Shown: piece by piece, positions 51,038 to 60,336 of the stretch
Numbering within the stretch: position 1 is the first letter of the stretch
Layout: every line of letters starts with the position of its first letter
Origin: CAWIVH01 sp963839475
Lineage (GTDB): Bacteria; Acidobacteriota; UBA6911
Assembly (NCBI GenBank): GCA_963839475.1
Contig: CAWIVH010000019.1
Span: 248,001 to 312,000, forward strand
Direction of reading: 5' to 3'
DNA: 64,000 nt
Translations under genes and position numbers: made by a program
The notes under the pieces: model-generated
Databases searched by the model: none
Seen by the model: only the letters and a program-made list of their open reading frames with translations
Told to the model about the DNA's origin: nothing

Positions 51038-53989
51038 TTACCTGGTGGGGCAGAGGCGATTGAGTTCCTCGAACCAGTTCGAGACGATGTTGATCTGAGT
51101 ATTTGGACTGCGCTCAGCAACGAGAAATCGCTGACCATCGGGCGCGACGTCCCAGTCCACGTTGAACCACTCGCGGCTGGTGTGCGCAAACAGCGGAGCG
51201 GGAGATCCGGCGGGGACCCCATGGATAAGCCGAACGGCCATCACCGCCGTCGGGGCCTGATAGAACAACTCGCCCCCTTTCGGGTTCCAGGCGGGTCCCC
51301 AGCCGCCGTCAATAGAAACCTGAGTTTTGGTCCCGGAGGCGGGATAGGCCTGTAAGTAAACCTCGTAGGCGCCCGATTCATTGGATGTGTAGGCAACCCA
51401 GCGCCCATCCGGCGAAAACATCCCCTGTATCTCGTTGAAGGGAGTGCTTACAAGGGGACGTGCAGTTTCCGGCCGGCCTGGCTCCATTTGCATGATGTCC
51501 ATCTCACCACGCGCCGTACCCTCATTGTACAGGAGAAGCTTGCCATCCGGTCTCCAGGAGGTCGCCTTCTGAGGATGGACGGAGTCAGTGATCCGCTCTG
51601 TCTTCCCACTGCCGACCGGCATTAAGTACAGGTTGTATCTTCCATTCTTGCCGCCGGTGAACAGAACCCGCCTACTGTCGGGAGTAAACAGGCTGAACCA
51701 GTCGTCGTTGCCGAAAGTGAGGCGGGTCAGCGGCTCGCCCTCGACGTTTCCAATCCACAGGTTGCGCGCGGGACCGTCTTGAATGGTATCGATAAAGCGG
51801 TGGCCGTCGGGAGAAAGCACCGGCATGGAGTAGTTCCGCGGACGCAACTTCAGCGGAGTAGTGTTCCCACTTCGATCTTTCCATACGAGCCTCGACAATG
51901 ACGCGGACGCCGGCGTATAGACAAGAGTACCGGCAGTAGATATGTCATAGGCCGCATTGCCCAGGTGGTCCACTCCGACGTCATCGATCACCACGCGGGA
52001 AGCCCCGCGCGTTTCGAGCCGCTCCGGGTCGAAAGGAACGGCGACAAGGTGTCCTTCCGACTCGTAGATCAAATGCCCGGTTTGAATATAGCGAGCGCGG
52101 CTTCCTGTCTCGACCAGAGGTCGAATCTCTCCGGTCTTGACGGAGACCGCGGCGATGCTCGCGTGCCCTTCGCGCCAGACTGTAACTACCGCGGCATTGC
52201 CACCCGGGAGCATAGCCGGCCACATGTGCCGGATGCTGCCCATCTCGCCGGACAAGCGGGTTACCGACTGCGGGGTTCCACCATCGGCAGTGATCACGGC
52301 GAGGGTACCATCAAGCTTCCCGAAGATGATGCGACCGTCCGCACCCCAGCTTCCACCATTATCTGCGCGCAGTTTACAGATCAGCTGAGGCGGACCGCCG
52401 CGGACTGGAATTCTTTGCAGTCCCTTTTCGGTTGAGAAGGCGATCCATTCCCCATCCGGAGAGAAAAAGGAGGCCATAGCGCGTTCCGTTCCCTTAAGTG
52501 GCCGAGGCTCCCACTCGCCCGCGGTGCGGATGTAGAGCATGGAATGGTCGGCACGGCGAGCCGAGAAAACGATGTTCGCGCCGTCGGGTGAGATCGCGAG
52601 TCCCCTCCTGATCAGATCGAGGCCCCATCCGCTGAGGGAGATGCTGGTCCTCATGACCGGAAATCGAATCTCTGCATTCGAAGCGAGGGAGCGCCATAGC
52701 AAGCTCCCTCCCACAGCGCCGAGCAGCAGAACCACCACCAGAACCAGTCCGATTTGCGCCGGCTTGTGATGCAATCCTGCCGCAGTCGGTTGAACGGCTT
52801 CCAACGGTTCCTTCAGCGCCTCCCTGATTTCGATGCTGGCATCTCCAATGTCGCGGAGTCGCTCTCCGGCATCTTTCCGCAGGCATCTTCGGATCAAGTC
52901 GACGATCCTCGGCGGGATCTTGGCCGGTAACACACTCCAGTCAGGTTCAGTTTTCAGGATAGCTGCAACGGTTTCGGTTACAGTTTCTCCGTGAAATACC
53001 TTGCGCCCTGCCAGGCACTCGTACAGAAGGCAGCCAAAGCCCCAGATGTCGGTCCGCCTGTTAACAGGCTTTCCCTTGGCCTGTTCCGGGCTCATGTAGG
53101 CTGCCGTCCCCAGGATGACTCCTGTAGCCGTCATCGAATCCGCGTCTGCATGAGGTTGGGATAAATCTTCGGCTCCAGGCCCTGGGTGGAAAGCCTTGGC
53201 CAGCCCGAAGTCCAGGATCTTGACCTTTCCCTCCGGAGTGAGCTTGATGTTCGATGGCTTCAGGTCGCGGTGGATGATGCCTTTTTCATGCGCCGCTTCT
53301 AGCCCGACGGCAATCTGATGGCAGATTTCGAGCGTCTCATCCAGCGGGATCCTCCCCTTTTTCAGCCGTTCGGCCAGCGTCTTTCCCTCGACCAGTTCCA
53401 GAACCAGGAAGCGTTTACCATCGGACTCTTCAAGGCCGTGAATGGAGGCGATGTTCGGGTGATTGAGCGTGGCCAGTATCTTTGCTTCGCGCTCGAAGCG
53501 CGCCATCCGGCTGGGATCTTCGGCGAAGATGTCGGGCAGCGACTTAATGGCCACATGGCGATCGAGACGCGTGTCCTTCGCACCATAGACGATCCCCATT
53601 TTGACGAGGCCGTTTTCCACGACCATGATGTTGGCCGGCTTCAGGTCCCGGTGCACGATGCCCGCCGCATGCGCCGCTGCGAGCGCGCTGGCAATCTGTG
53701 CAGCATATTTCAGCGCCTCGTCGGGTGGGAGTCCTTTTGGTCCGATGAGCCGGTCCAGGGTGTTGCCGGCGAGATATTCCATCACCATGAAATCGCAGCC
53801 CCTGTCCGAAGTGATGTCATGGACCGTGACGATATTGGGATGGTTCAGGGCTGAAGCGGCTTTGGCTTCCTGGACGAAGCGCCGCTTGCGCTCGGGGTCA
53901 TTCACCGCGTGTGGCGGAAGCACCTTGATGGCGACCGCGCGGTCCAAATGAAGGTCACGGGCTTTGTAGACAATACCATCCCCCTTCAC
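51038..53989 (-). CDS. Ser/Thr kinase with a fused partial second kinase domain, transmembrane helix and WD40/TolB-like propeller
   Basis: This 983-residue frame begins inside the glycine loop of a first kinase (DGIVYKARDLHLDRAVAIKVLPPH) that runs through GIVHRDLKPANIMVVENGLVKM. It stops before any DFG motif. It then joins directly to GIVYGAKDTRLDRHVAIK, the loop of a second kinase that is complete onward (IIHRDLKPSN, LDFGLAKA, GTAAYMSPEQ). A transmembrane helix (IGLVLVVVLLLGAVGG) and PD40/WD40-type repeats (LAISPDGANIVFSA, FSPDGEWIAFS, MFSPDGRWVAYTSN) follow. The natural N-terminus is in another frame (53955-54272). The first kinase therefore lacks its activation segment, and the second lacks the first glycines of its loop. 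A deletion or recombination between two related kinase genes is the simplest explanation. Confidence 0.85.
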   Translation of the reverse strand: MKGDGIVYKARDLHLDRAVAIKVLPPHAVNDPERKRRFVQEAKAASALNHPNIVTVHDITSDRGCDFMVMEYLAGNTLDRLIGPKGLPPDEALKYAAQIASALAAAHAAGIVHRDLKPANIMVVENGLVKMGIVYGAKDTRLDRHVAIKSLPDIFAEDPSRMARFEREAKILATLNHPNIASIHGLEESDGKRFLVLELVEGKTLAERLKKGRIPLDETLEICHQIAVGLEAAHEKGIIHRDLKPSNIKLTPEGKVKILDFGLAKAFHPGPGAEDLSQPHADADSMTATGVILGTAAYMSPEQAKGKPVNRRTDIWGFGCLLYECLAGRKVFHGETVTETVAAILKTEPDWSVLPAKIPPRIVDLIRRCLRKDAGERLRDIGDASIEIREALKEPLEAVQPTAAGLHHKPAQIGLVLVVVLLLGAVGGSLLWRSLASNAEIRFPVMRTSISLSGWGLDLIRRGLAISPDGANIVFSARRADHSMLYIRTAGEWEPRPLKGTERAMASFFSPDGEWIAFSTEKGLQRIPVRGGPPQLICKLRADNGGSWGADGRIIFGKLDGTLAVITADGGTPQSVTRLSGEMGSIRHMWPAMLPGGNAAVVTVWREGHASIAAVSVKTGEIRPLVETGSRARYIQTGHLIYESEGHLVAVPFDPERLETRGASRVVIDDVGVDHLGNAAYDISTAGTLVYTPASASLSRLVWKDRSGNTTPLKLRPRNYSMPVLSPDGHRFIDTIQDGPARNLWIGNVEGEPLTRLTFGNDDWFSLFTPDSRRVLFTGGKNGRYNLYLMPVGSGKTERITDSVHPQKATSWRPDGKLLLYNEGTARGEMDIMQMEPGRPETARPLVSTPFNEIQGMFSPDGRWVAYTSNESGAYEVYLQAYPASGTKTQVSIDGGWGPAWNPKGGELFYQAPTAVMAVRLIHGVPAGSPAPLFAHTSREWFNVDWDVAPDGQRFLVAERSPNTQINIVSNWFEELNRLCPTR

Positions 53990-54272
53990 CGATCCTATCC
54001 TCGATCCGATAGTGCAGCAGAGTTTGACCGGTCAAGTCCGGCTGCGGCGCATCTTTCTGGTCCTTAGCCATTTCTATTGCTACGACCTCATGGGCCGGTG
54101 TTGCCAAGAGGTTTTCCCCTTCTCCTTGCCGTGAGAGCAGACGGTTGATTTGCTTCCGCAGAGACACGTCGCCGCCGCAGGCCTCCTCGAGGAACACTTC
54201 GCGCCGGTCAGGTTCCAACTCGAGAGCCGAGTTGTAAAGCTGCTTCACCAGCTGCCAGCGCTCCGGTTTCAT
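53955..54272 (-). pseudogene. N-terminal part of the kinase gene, displaced by a frameshift
   Basis: This frame starts with MKPERWQLVKQLYNSALELEPDRREVFLEEA, the standard N-terminus of acidobacterial sigma-linked kinases, and reaches IEDRIGEGG before losing sense. The expected continuation (DGIVYKARD) lies in the next frame from 53989. The break falls in a run of five G residues near 53987, so one or two bases appear lost or one gained. The ATG overlaps the stop of the ECF sigma gene as ATGA, so the two are translationally coupled. Confidence 0.75.
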
Positions 54273-54847
54273 TCCTGCGCTCCACGTTTCAATTCATCTG
54301 CCAGCCAGGCCTTCGCATGATTCCAATCATGCCTAACCGTTCTGTCGGTAATCCCCAGAACTTCCGCCGTCTCCTTTTCACTCAGCCCGCCAAAAAAACG
54401 CAACTCCACGACCTTCGCCTCGCGGGGATCGATCTTCTCGAGTTCCTTCAGGGCATCGTCCAGGGCGATCAGGACCGCATCTTTCCCCGGTGAGGGAACC
54501 ATAGCCTCATCAAGGTTTACTTTTACTGCGTCGCCCCCCCTTTTTCGAGAGCTGCGCGAGCGCGCAAATTCCACGAGGATCCGGCGCATTACATTGGCAC
54601 TGATCGCAAAAAAATGAGCGCGGTCCCGCCACTCAACACCGTTCGTATCGATGAGTCTCAGATAGGCTTCGTTTACCAATGCGCTGGTTTGAAGAGTGTG
54701 TCCGGCCCGTTCGCGCACCAGGTATATATGCGCCAGACGGTGCAGTTGATCGTAAACCAGAGGTATTAACTTATCCAAAGCGGCCCGGTCTCCACGACAC
54801 CAATCCTGAAGCAGCAAAGTCACTTCACGTGATGGGCGTCCTGTCAT
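54269..54847 (-). CDS. ECF-type RNA polymerase sigma factor paired with a Ser/Thr kinase
   Basis: The start is set at ATG 54847 (MTGRPSREVTLLLQDW) with AAGGGG just upstream; the frame could run to 54922. The 192-residue protein has sigma region 2 (LIPLVYDQLHRLAHIYLVRER, TSALVNEAYLRL, RAHFFAISANVMRRILVEFAR) and region 4 (KIDPREAKVVELRFFGGLSEKETAEVLGITDRTVRHDWNHAKAWL). This matches the ECF subgroup typically found beside kinase genes in Acidobacteria and Planctomycetes. No anti-sigma gene is present. Control probably runs through the coupled kinase, whose gene overlaps by four bases. Confidence 0.9.
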   Translation of the reverse strand: MTGRPSREVTLLLQDWCRGDRAALDKLIPLVYDQLHRLAHIYLVRERAGHTLQTSALVNEAYLRLIDTNGVEWRDRAHFFAISANVMRRILVEFARSRSSRKRGGDAVKVNLDEAMVPSPGKDAVLIALDDALKELEKIDPREAKVVELRFFGGLSEKETAEVLGITDRTVRHDWNHAKAWLADELKRGAQE

Positions 54848-55088
54848 AGAACCCCTTATCGATGGAGCGGCCTTTTCCAATTTGTCGGCGATTATACACC
54901 GGATCCCAAACTGGTCGTTCATAGTTCAGATATTCGGTACGAACACTCCCTGGTTCCAAGTTCTCTGTACTTCTGCTGATTTTAATGGGTGACCGCCAAA
55001 AATATTCCAGGGGCATTTCCGCTTTTCACGCGAGTCTTCGCATTAGGGGCCGAACGCGGCAACGGCAAGCCGCAAGAAGAGAGGCCCC

Positions 55089-55832
55089 ATGGCGAACGGA
55101 TCGATTTTGAGTGCAGCAGCAGTCCTGACAACCTTCATGGCGATGAATATGGATGCCGTTGCGAAGGCAGGCCCGCTGGAGACTTCGAATGGATCAACCA
55201 CCAACGCAATCCAGCCCTCCGGCATCCGCACCGATCGCCTATCGCCCAAACAGCTTCGAATCTGGCAATCGATCCAGAATATTGCTTCCGCGGTCGACCG
55301 CTCGGGCCGGCCATTGCATCCTACACTCTATGAGCTGTGGCGATCAGCGGAACAGAGCGGCCATCTGATTTTCATCGAACTAGTAACCGGAGGGCATTGG
55401 ACTGCCTACTCTGCAGGTGAATTCATCATTGAGAAACTGGATCCTGAGGGCAAGCAACACGTCCTGGTCCTTCGACTGTTCCTCTCAACCATCGATCGCG
55501 CCTCCACCCATTTTGCCGCAGCCGGTCGTTCGGACGGATTCATACCCTTCCAGGGACTTCATGGAAAGGTGCGATATGCGGAGGCTCTCGGCCATGAGCT
55601 CGCACATATCGTTGCGGTGTTTAATGATCCTGATTACTTGCGCCTGCAGGTGGAGGCGCACAAGGTAAGGGCTGCTTTTCTTCTTGCCCACCACAACAGG
55701 AGCAAGCAAGCGGATGATCTGAACGCCAGCATGATGCGCTTGACGAGAGAGGCTGAGAAACCCGCGGAAATCGCCGAGGCTGAGATCTGGCGTGAGCTTC
55801 AGGCAAGTCAACGATTCAGGCCGTCGATGTGA
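55089..55832 (+). CDS. Exported protein with a HExxH motif, possible zinc peptidase
   Basis: The 247-residue protein starts at ATG 55089 with GAGAGG four bases upstream. The N-terminus is weakly hydrophobic (ILSAAAVLTTFMAMNMDAVAKA) and may be a signal. The segment RYAEALGHELAHIVAVFND contains HELAH, the zinc-binding HExxH of many metallopeptidases, followed by NDPDYL. A candidate third ligand is Glu in QVEAHKV about 20 residues on. The N-terminal region is otherwise unfamiliar. The family is not recognised, and the peptidase role rests on one motif. Confidence 0.6.
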   Translation: MANGSILSAAAVLTTFMAMNMDAVAKAGPLETSNGSTTNAIQPSGIRTDRLSPKQLRIWQSIQNIASAVDRSGRPLHPTLYELWRSAEQSGHLIFIELVTGGHWTAYSAGEFIIEKLDPEGKQHVLVLRLFLSTIDRASTHFAAAGRSDGFIPFQGLHGKVRYAEALGHELAHIVAVFNDPDYLRLQVEAHKVRAAFLLAHHNRSKQADDLNASMMRLTREAEKPAEIAEAEIWRELQASQRFRPSM

Positions 55833-55872
55833 ATCCCATTCCCAAGCGATGTATGCAGGGGCTTCACAGGAA

Positions 55873-56590
55873 TCAGCGGAAGTTTTCGACGAGCATGATG
55901 TCACCGGTGGGCGGCTGCATCTTTTTGTAGAGAATCCAGCGATGGTCGGGTGAAATCGAAAATCCAAAAGTCAGGATGTCGTCCAGCCAAGCCACCGTCC
56001 TGCGTTTTCCGCTTGCGAAATCCAAAAACTCCAGGAAACCGTCTAGTTTTGTAAGATAGATCCCCTCCTCGAGAACGACAAAGTTGCACTCATAGCTTAG
56101 TGGCCCCGGGTGAACCTCGATCTCATCCCCGCCTCCGGCCGGGACCTTCCAGATCGTCCATCCCCGGCCTTTTATGCTTTTTGAGAAGTAGACCCAGCTG
56201 CCGTCTCGCGACCAGCTTGCCTGGCCATCATAACCAGCATCCGATGTCAATCGCCGCTGCGCGCTACCGTCGGAATTGATGAGGTAGAGATCCCCTGATC
56301 CCTCCTTGCGCGAGTCAAATACGATTGTTTTGCCATCCGGCGACCAGCGCGGATTGCAGGTTTGAGGCCCATTCATCGAAGTCAACGGATGTTGATTCGA
56401 CCCATCGGCATTGCAGGCCCAGATTTCTTCGCTGCCCGAGCGGGTCGACACAAAGGCGATCGCCTGACCGTTCGGAGCATAATCGGGAGCATAATCGGGC
56501 CGCTTGGAAAAGATGAGTTTCTCTGGAGGGGTGCTGCGGCCATCCTTGCCCGGAAGCTGCAACCGATAAATATCGCTGTCCTGGTTGGTT
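55873..56590 (-). pseudogene. C-terminal propeller part of the second kinase gene, displaced by a 4-bp duplication
   Basis: In this frame the sequence reads DSDIYRLQLPGKDGRSTPPEKL, then TolB/PD40-type blades (PNGQAIAFVSTRSGSEEIWACNADGS, WSPDGKTIVFDSRKEGSGDLYLINSDGSAQRRLTSD) and ends PPTGDIMLVENF. It continues the protein that starts at 58210. The break lies at GGTTGGTT (56583-56590), a tandem 4-base duplication. Removing one GGTT restores DENQ-DSDIYRL. A separate in-frame 12-base duplication at 56474-56497 gives DYAPDYAP. Confidence 0.75.
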
Positions 56591-58210
56591 CTCGTCCGTA
56601 GCAACCAACCATCGACTGTCCGGAGACCATGCCAGGCCGAAACATGCCCTGCCCATGTCGCCGGCATTCGGAATAATATCGGCTATTTTCTTTTCCGGGC
56701 CCCCGGAGGCGGGGATGACGAATACCCCCCACTTGCCCGTTCCCAAGGGACGAAGAAACGCGATGTGGCTGCCATCGGAAGACCAGGAAGGGCGGATGTC
56801 AAGCGCAGGATTGAATGTCAGGCGCTGCGGTTGTCCCGGACCTATCTGTTTGCGATATATATCCGTGTTGTCCCGCTTCTCCCCGTTCCAGCTGAATGCA
56901 ATCTCATTCCCATCGGGTGAAAAAGTAGGATATTCCAGGAGGCCCGGATACGTGACAAGGGGAACCAGACTCAATGGAATGTCTTTCGTTGGACGCAAGT
57001 GGTACAAAAAGAACCAGCCTGTCATGAAAAGAACTGCGGTCAGCACCGCCATTCCGGCGGCAACAATCCACCGATTATACACCTTGGCGCGAGGTTCCAT
57101 TTCGAGAACCTGGCTTTTGGACTCCTCTATTTCAATGCGGACATCCGCGATGTCGCGCAATCGGTGTTCGGGATCCTTACTGAGGCAGCGCTTCAAAACT
57201 CCCCTCAATCCATCAGGCGTGCCCTGCGGCAATGCATCCCAGGCAGGTTCTTCTTTGATCACCGCAGCCAATGTTTCAGTTACTGTTTCACCCGGAAAAG
57301 CGCGTGTTCCCGTGAGACACTCATAGAGGATGCATCCAAAAGCCCACACGTCCGCACGCCTGTCCACCGGCTTTCCCTTGGCCTGCTCGGGACTCATGTA
57401 GGCCGCCGTCCCCAAAATAACTCCGGTCTCCGTATTGGAATCGGTCGGTGCCCGCATCACGCAAGTCCCGGGTCCATGGTCCCCCGCCATGCGGTTTTCG
57501 AGAATCTTCGCTAGTCCGAAGTCCAGTATCTTAACCATCCCCTCCGGAGTGAGCCTGATGTTGGCCGGTTTCAGGTCGCGATGGATGATTCCTTTCTCAT
57601 GTGCGGCATCGAGGCCGGCAGCAATCTGACGGCAGATATCTAGCGTCTCATCCAGCGGGATTCTTCCCTCTTTCAACCGCTCGGCAAGCGTTTTTCCTTC
57701 GACCAACTCGAGAACCAGGAAACGTTTTCCATCTGACTCTTCCAGAGCATGAATGGAGGCAATGTTCAGGTGATTGAGCGTGGCCAGGATTTTTGCTTCG
57801 CGCTCGAACCGGGACCATCGGCTGGCATCCGCAGCGAAAACATCGGGTAGTGATTTGATCGCCACATCACGGTTGAGACGCGTGTCGTGAGCTTTGTAGA
57901 CGACACCCATACCGCCCTCTCCGAGTTTTCCCACTATTTCGTAGTGTGAAATCATGCGGCCGGCCAGAGTGAATGCCTGCAAGGTCGAACTATCCTCCGC
58001 CAATGCCCTGGCAGCAAACTCAAGGGCTGGCTTTCCCATAACATCTTCCCCTTCTGCCTGTCGCGAGAGCAGACGGTCTATATCCTTCCGAATGGGCCCA
58101 TCGCCGGCGCAGGCCTCCTCGAGGAACGCTTCGCGCCGGTCCAGTTCAATCTCGAGAGCTGAGTTATAAAGCTGCTTGATACGCTGCCACCGCTCCGGAT
58201 CCATCGGCAT
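56315..58210 (-). CDS. Ser/Thr kinase with transmembrane helix and propeller (frameshifted near 56.59 kb)
   Basis: The start is taken at ATG 58210 (MPMDPERWQRIKQLYNS), matching the sister kinase N-terminus; no strong ribosome site is seen. The kinase domain is complete: LGEGGMGVVYKA, VAIKS lysine, IIHRDLKPAN, LDFGLAKI, GTAAYMSPEQ. A helix at about 405-425 (WIVAAGMAVLTAVLFMTGWFFLY) precedes propeller blades (TFSPDGNEIAFSWNG, SWSSDGSHIAFL, AWSPDSRWLVAT). After DENQ the frame is shifted by a 4-base duplication, and about 60 meaningless residues follow. The real C-terminus continues at 55873-56590. It is closely similar to the second kinase of the 51 kb gene, so the two are recent paralogues. It lacks its own sigma gene. 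Confidence 0.85.
   Translation of the reverse strand: MPMDPERWQRIKQLYNSALEIELDRREAFLEEACAGDGPIRKDIDRLLSRQAEGEDVMGKPALEFAARALAEDSSTLQAFTLAGRMISHYEIVGKLGEGGMGVVYKAHDTRLNRDVAIKSLPDVFAADASRWSRFEREAKILATLNHLNIASIHALEESDGKRFLVLELVEGKTLAERLKEGRIPLDETLDICRQIAAGLDAAHEKGIIHRDLKPANIRLTPEGMVKILDFGLAKILENRMAGDHGPGTCVMRAPTDSNTETGVILGTAAYMSPEQAKGKPVDRRADVWAFGCILYECLTGTRAFPGETVTETLAAVIKEEPAWDALPQGTPDGLRGVLKRCLSKDPEHRLRDIADVRIEIEESKSQVLEMEPRAKVYNRWIVAAGMAVLTAVLFMTGWFFLYHLRPTKDIPLSLVPLVTYPGLLEYPTFSPDGNEIAFSWNGEKRDNTDIYRKQIGPGQPQRLTFNPALDIRPSWSSDGSHIAFLRPLGTGKWGVFVIPASGGPEKKIADIIPNAGDMGRACFGLAWSPDSRWLVATDENQPGQRYLSVAASGQGWPQHPSRETHLFQAARLCSRLCSERSGDRLCVDPLGQRRNLGLQCRWVESTSVDFDEWASNLQSALVAGWQNNRI
56474..56497. 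repeat. 12-bp tandem duplication in the propeller region
   Basis: GGAGCATAATCG is repeated twice exactly, adding four residues (DYAP) in frame. It lies about 90 bases from the 4-base duplication that breaks the gene, suggesting local replication slippage. Confidence 0.8.
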
Positions 58211-58406
58211 TTTGCGCACCGCAATCAGATATTTGAAAATTATCCAGCAGTCCATTGGACTGTGGGATCACTTTATCCTCAGCTTCCCACGCCGACACGG
58301 CCCTGCATTTGCCGACGGCGGCTTGGGGGGTGGCGAAATCAACGGGCCTCACTTTTCGCACCGGATTCCATCGCACCCCGGCGGATCGAGGATTCTCTCA
58401 ATTCCA

Positions 58407-59150
58407 CTACTCCAATGCCCGCTTTGGCGGAACGGTCCCCACACGATGGACGAGATCGGCAAAGCGTGGATCCGAGTGAAGCGGATCGAGCCCGGAAGCC
58501 CCAGGGAGCCAGAACAGATAGCCATCCCGCAGCCGGTAAGCTGTTTCCAGCCAATTGAACGCCGCGTCAATATCGCCAAGTCCCGCGTGAATTACCGCGA
58601 AGGCGATCGGTGGAGCATGACCTTGCGCGCGGAGTTGCTCGAGTTCCCGGAAAAGGCGCCTGGCTTCGTCTGTCCTGCCGAGCCGGCCATAAACATGCCC
58701 CAGGTAGGAGAATGATAAGGCTTCGCGCGAAAGGCTGAGAGCCTTCTCCAACGCGGCAACCGCCTCCTCAGCCCGGCCCTGATACCATGCAGACCACCCG
58801 AGCACGAAATGAGGCTGAAGGGCATCCGGGAATAATTCGATGGTGTGCTTGGCCTGCGCCTCTGCCTGCGCGTGCTGGCCCATATGGGAATACATCCAGG
58901 CGGCATATTGGTTTGAGATGAGCGATGTCGGATTGAGCTTCAACGCGTATTGAACCTCTCTGATCGCCTCAGAGTTGTTGCCGACAAAGCACAGCATCGT
59001 GGAATAAAAGTTGTGCGCGTCCGTGTCACTTGGGCTCAGTTCAATGGCGCGCCGAACCTCCCGCATGGCAGCTTCCAAGTCCCAATCGAGAAGCAAGTTC
59101 ATCCAGGCAAGGACCAGATGGGCCGTGCCGAGTCTAGTCGTCGATGGCAA
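58407..59150 (-). CDS. TPR-rich C-terminal part of a winged-helix regulator, displaced by a frameshift
   Basis: This frame encodes consecutive TPR units (LGTAHLVLAWMNLLLDWDLEAAMREVRRAIELSPSDTDAH, EAIREVQYALKLNPTS, EAVAALEKALSLSREALSFSYLGHVYGRLGRTDEARR) and ends HSDPRFADLVHRVGTVP. That closing phrase is typical of CadC-like TPR regulators. It continues the protein beginning at 60150. A single extra base near 59134-59138 separates the two frames. Its own first Met is not preceded by a ribosome site, so it is probably not translated alone. Confidence 0.75.
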   Translation of the reverse strand: MPSTTRLGTAHLVLAWMNLLLDWDLEAAMREVRRAIELSPSDTDAHNFYSTMLCFVGNNSEAIREVQYALKLNPTSLISNQYAAWMYSHMGQHAQAEAQAKHTIELFPDALQPHFVLGWSAWYQGRAEEAVAALEKALSLSREALSFSYLGHVYGRLGRTDEARRLFRELEQLRAQGHAPPIAFAVIHAGLGDIDAAFNWLETAYRLRDGYLFWLPGASGLDPLHSDPRFADLVHRVGTVPPKRALE

Positions 59151-60150
59151 CAGCCTGCAAGGCCAACTGCTTCGCGCTGGGGTAGACCTCGCGTACTGGA
59201 GCGTGTCCCCAATAACCCAGCATAAACAGACAGGCGGAATAACAGGCGAGCCCGAGCGCGAAATCAGGTGCTTTGAGGGTCATTTCCCGGAAGTACTGGA
59301 GCGCTTTCCCGATCCCTTCCGCGTTCATTTTGTCGAGCTCAAAGCGGGCTTTCAAATAGGCCTCAGTTATCTCCGGTGTCACCGGCCGCGCTGCAAGCGG
59401 AGGCGGAATCGCTGCACTGGCGGGTCTCAACGCCGTGGCGACACATCCTGCAATCGCCCGCGCCGCCTCGCGCTGTGTGGCCAACACGGCGGACATGTCG
59501 CAGTCATAGCTCTGGGCCCATAGGTGGCGCTCGGGCTCCATAAGGATCAACTGCGCCGTCAGGCGAGCGCGATTGCCCTCATGCAACGCGGCTCCTTCCA
59601 CAACGCCATCCACGCCGAGGTCGCGGGCGATCTCTTCCAGCTTCCGGCTGCTCCCTTTCAGATGAAGCACGGATTGGCGTGATATCACCCGCACCGCCGG
59701 GATGCGGGCGATCTCATTGATGAGCGCATCGGTGACACCGTCGGCGAAATAATCTTTGGCAGGATCGCCATTCAAATTCGCAAAAGGCAACACAGCCAAC
59801 GTGGGCTCTGCGAACGACCTCTCGCGCTTGACCGGCGCGATGAAGCGGTAGCCCCGGCGGGAAAGCGTCTCGACATAACGGGGAGCCTGCGCTTTGTCGC
59901 CCAGGACGGAGCGGATACGATTCACGCAATAGTCCACCCCTACCTCAAAATCCACGAAGGTCGACTCGCCCCATAAGAGATGACGGATCTCCTCGCGGCT
60001 GACCGGTTTGCCTGCCTGACTCACCAGGAGGCACAGAACGCGCATGGGCTGTGGCCGAAGCTTCAGGACCCTGCCTGACTTGCGTAACTTGCCATTCTCC
60101 AGGTCAAGCTCGAACGGCCCGAAAGTAACCCGATCAGAAATCGCTGGCAT
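59134..60150 (-). CDS. Winged-helix (OmpR/PhoB-type DNA-binding) regulator with TolB-like and TPR domains, frameshifted
   Basis: Residues 5-100 are a Trans_reg_C winged helix (VTFGPFELDLENGKLRKSGR, LRPQPMRVLCLLVSQAGKPVSREEI, VGVDYCVNRIRSVLGDKAQAPRYVETLSRRGYRFIAPV). A TolB-like region follows (AVLPFANLNGDPAKDYFADGVTDALINEIARIPAVRVISRQSV, then VDGVVEGAAL). The frame ends at AVAIDD-stop just where TPR repeats should begin; these continue at 58407-59150. Repaired, the protein would be about 580 residues. There is no transmembrane helix, so it is a soluble transcription factor whose TPR part probably binds a partner. Target genes are unknown. Confidence 0.85.
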   Translation of the reverse strand: MPAISDRVTFGPFELDLENGKLRKSGRVLKLRPQPMRVLCLLVSQAGKPVSREEIRHLLWGESTFVDFEVGVDYCVNRIRSVLGDKAQAPRYVETLSRRGYRFIAPVKRERSFAEPTLAVLPFANLNGDPAKDYFADGVTDALINEIARIPAVRVISRQSVLHLKGSSRKLEEIARDLGVDGVVEGAALHEGNRARLTAQLILMEPERHLWAQSYDCDMSAVLATQREAARAIAGCVATALRPASAAIPPPLAARPVTPEITEAYLKARFELDKMNAEGIGKALQYFREMTLKAPDFALGLACYSACLFMLGYWGHAPVREVYPSAKQLALQAVAIDD

Positions 60151-60336
60151 ATTACCGGGATTATAAATCCCTCAACCCTGCAAGCTCAATCGTATTAAGA
60201 CTTTGAACGCAAAGGAAAATCCAGCCAATTTCCAGCCGCCGTTTATGGCCAAAAGATCGGTTGCCGCCTACTGTGAACCCATCAAGGGAGGACGAAGTTG
60301 GGGGCCCTCCAAAACCAAACAGAAAGGAGCAGTTCG

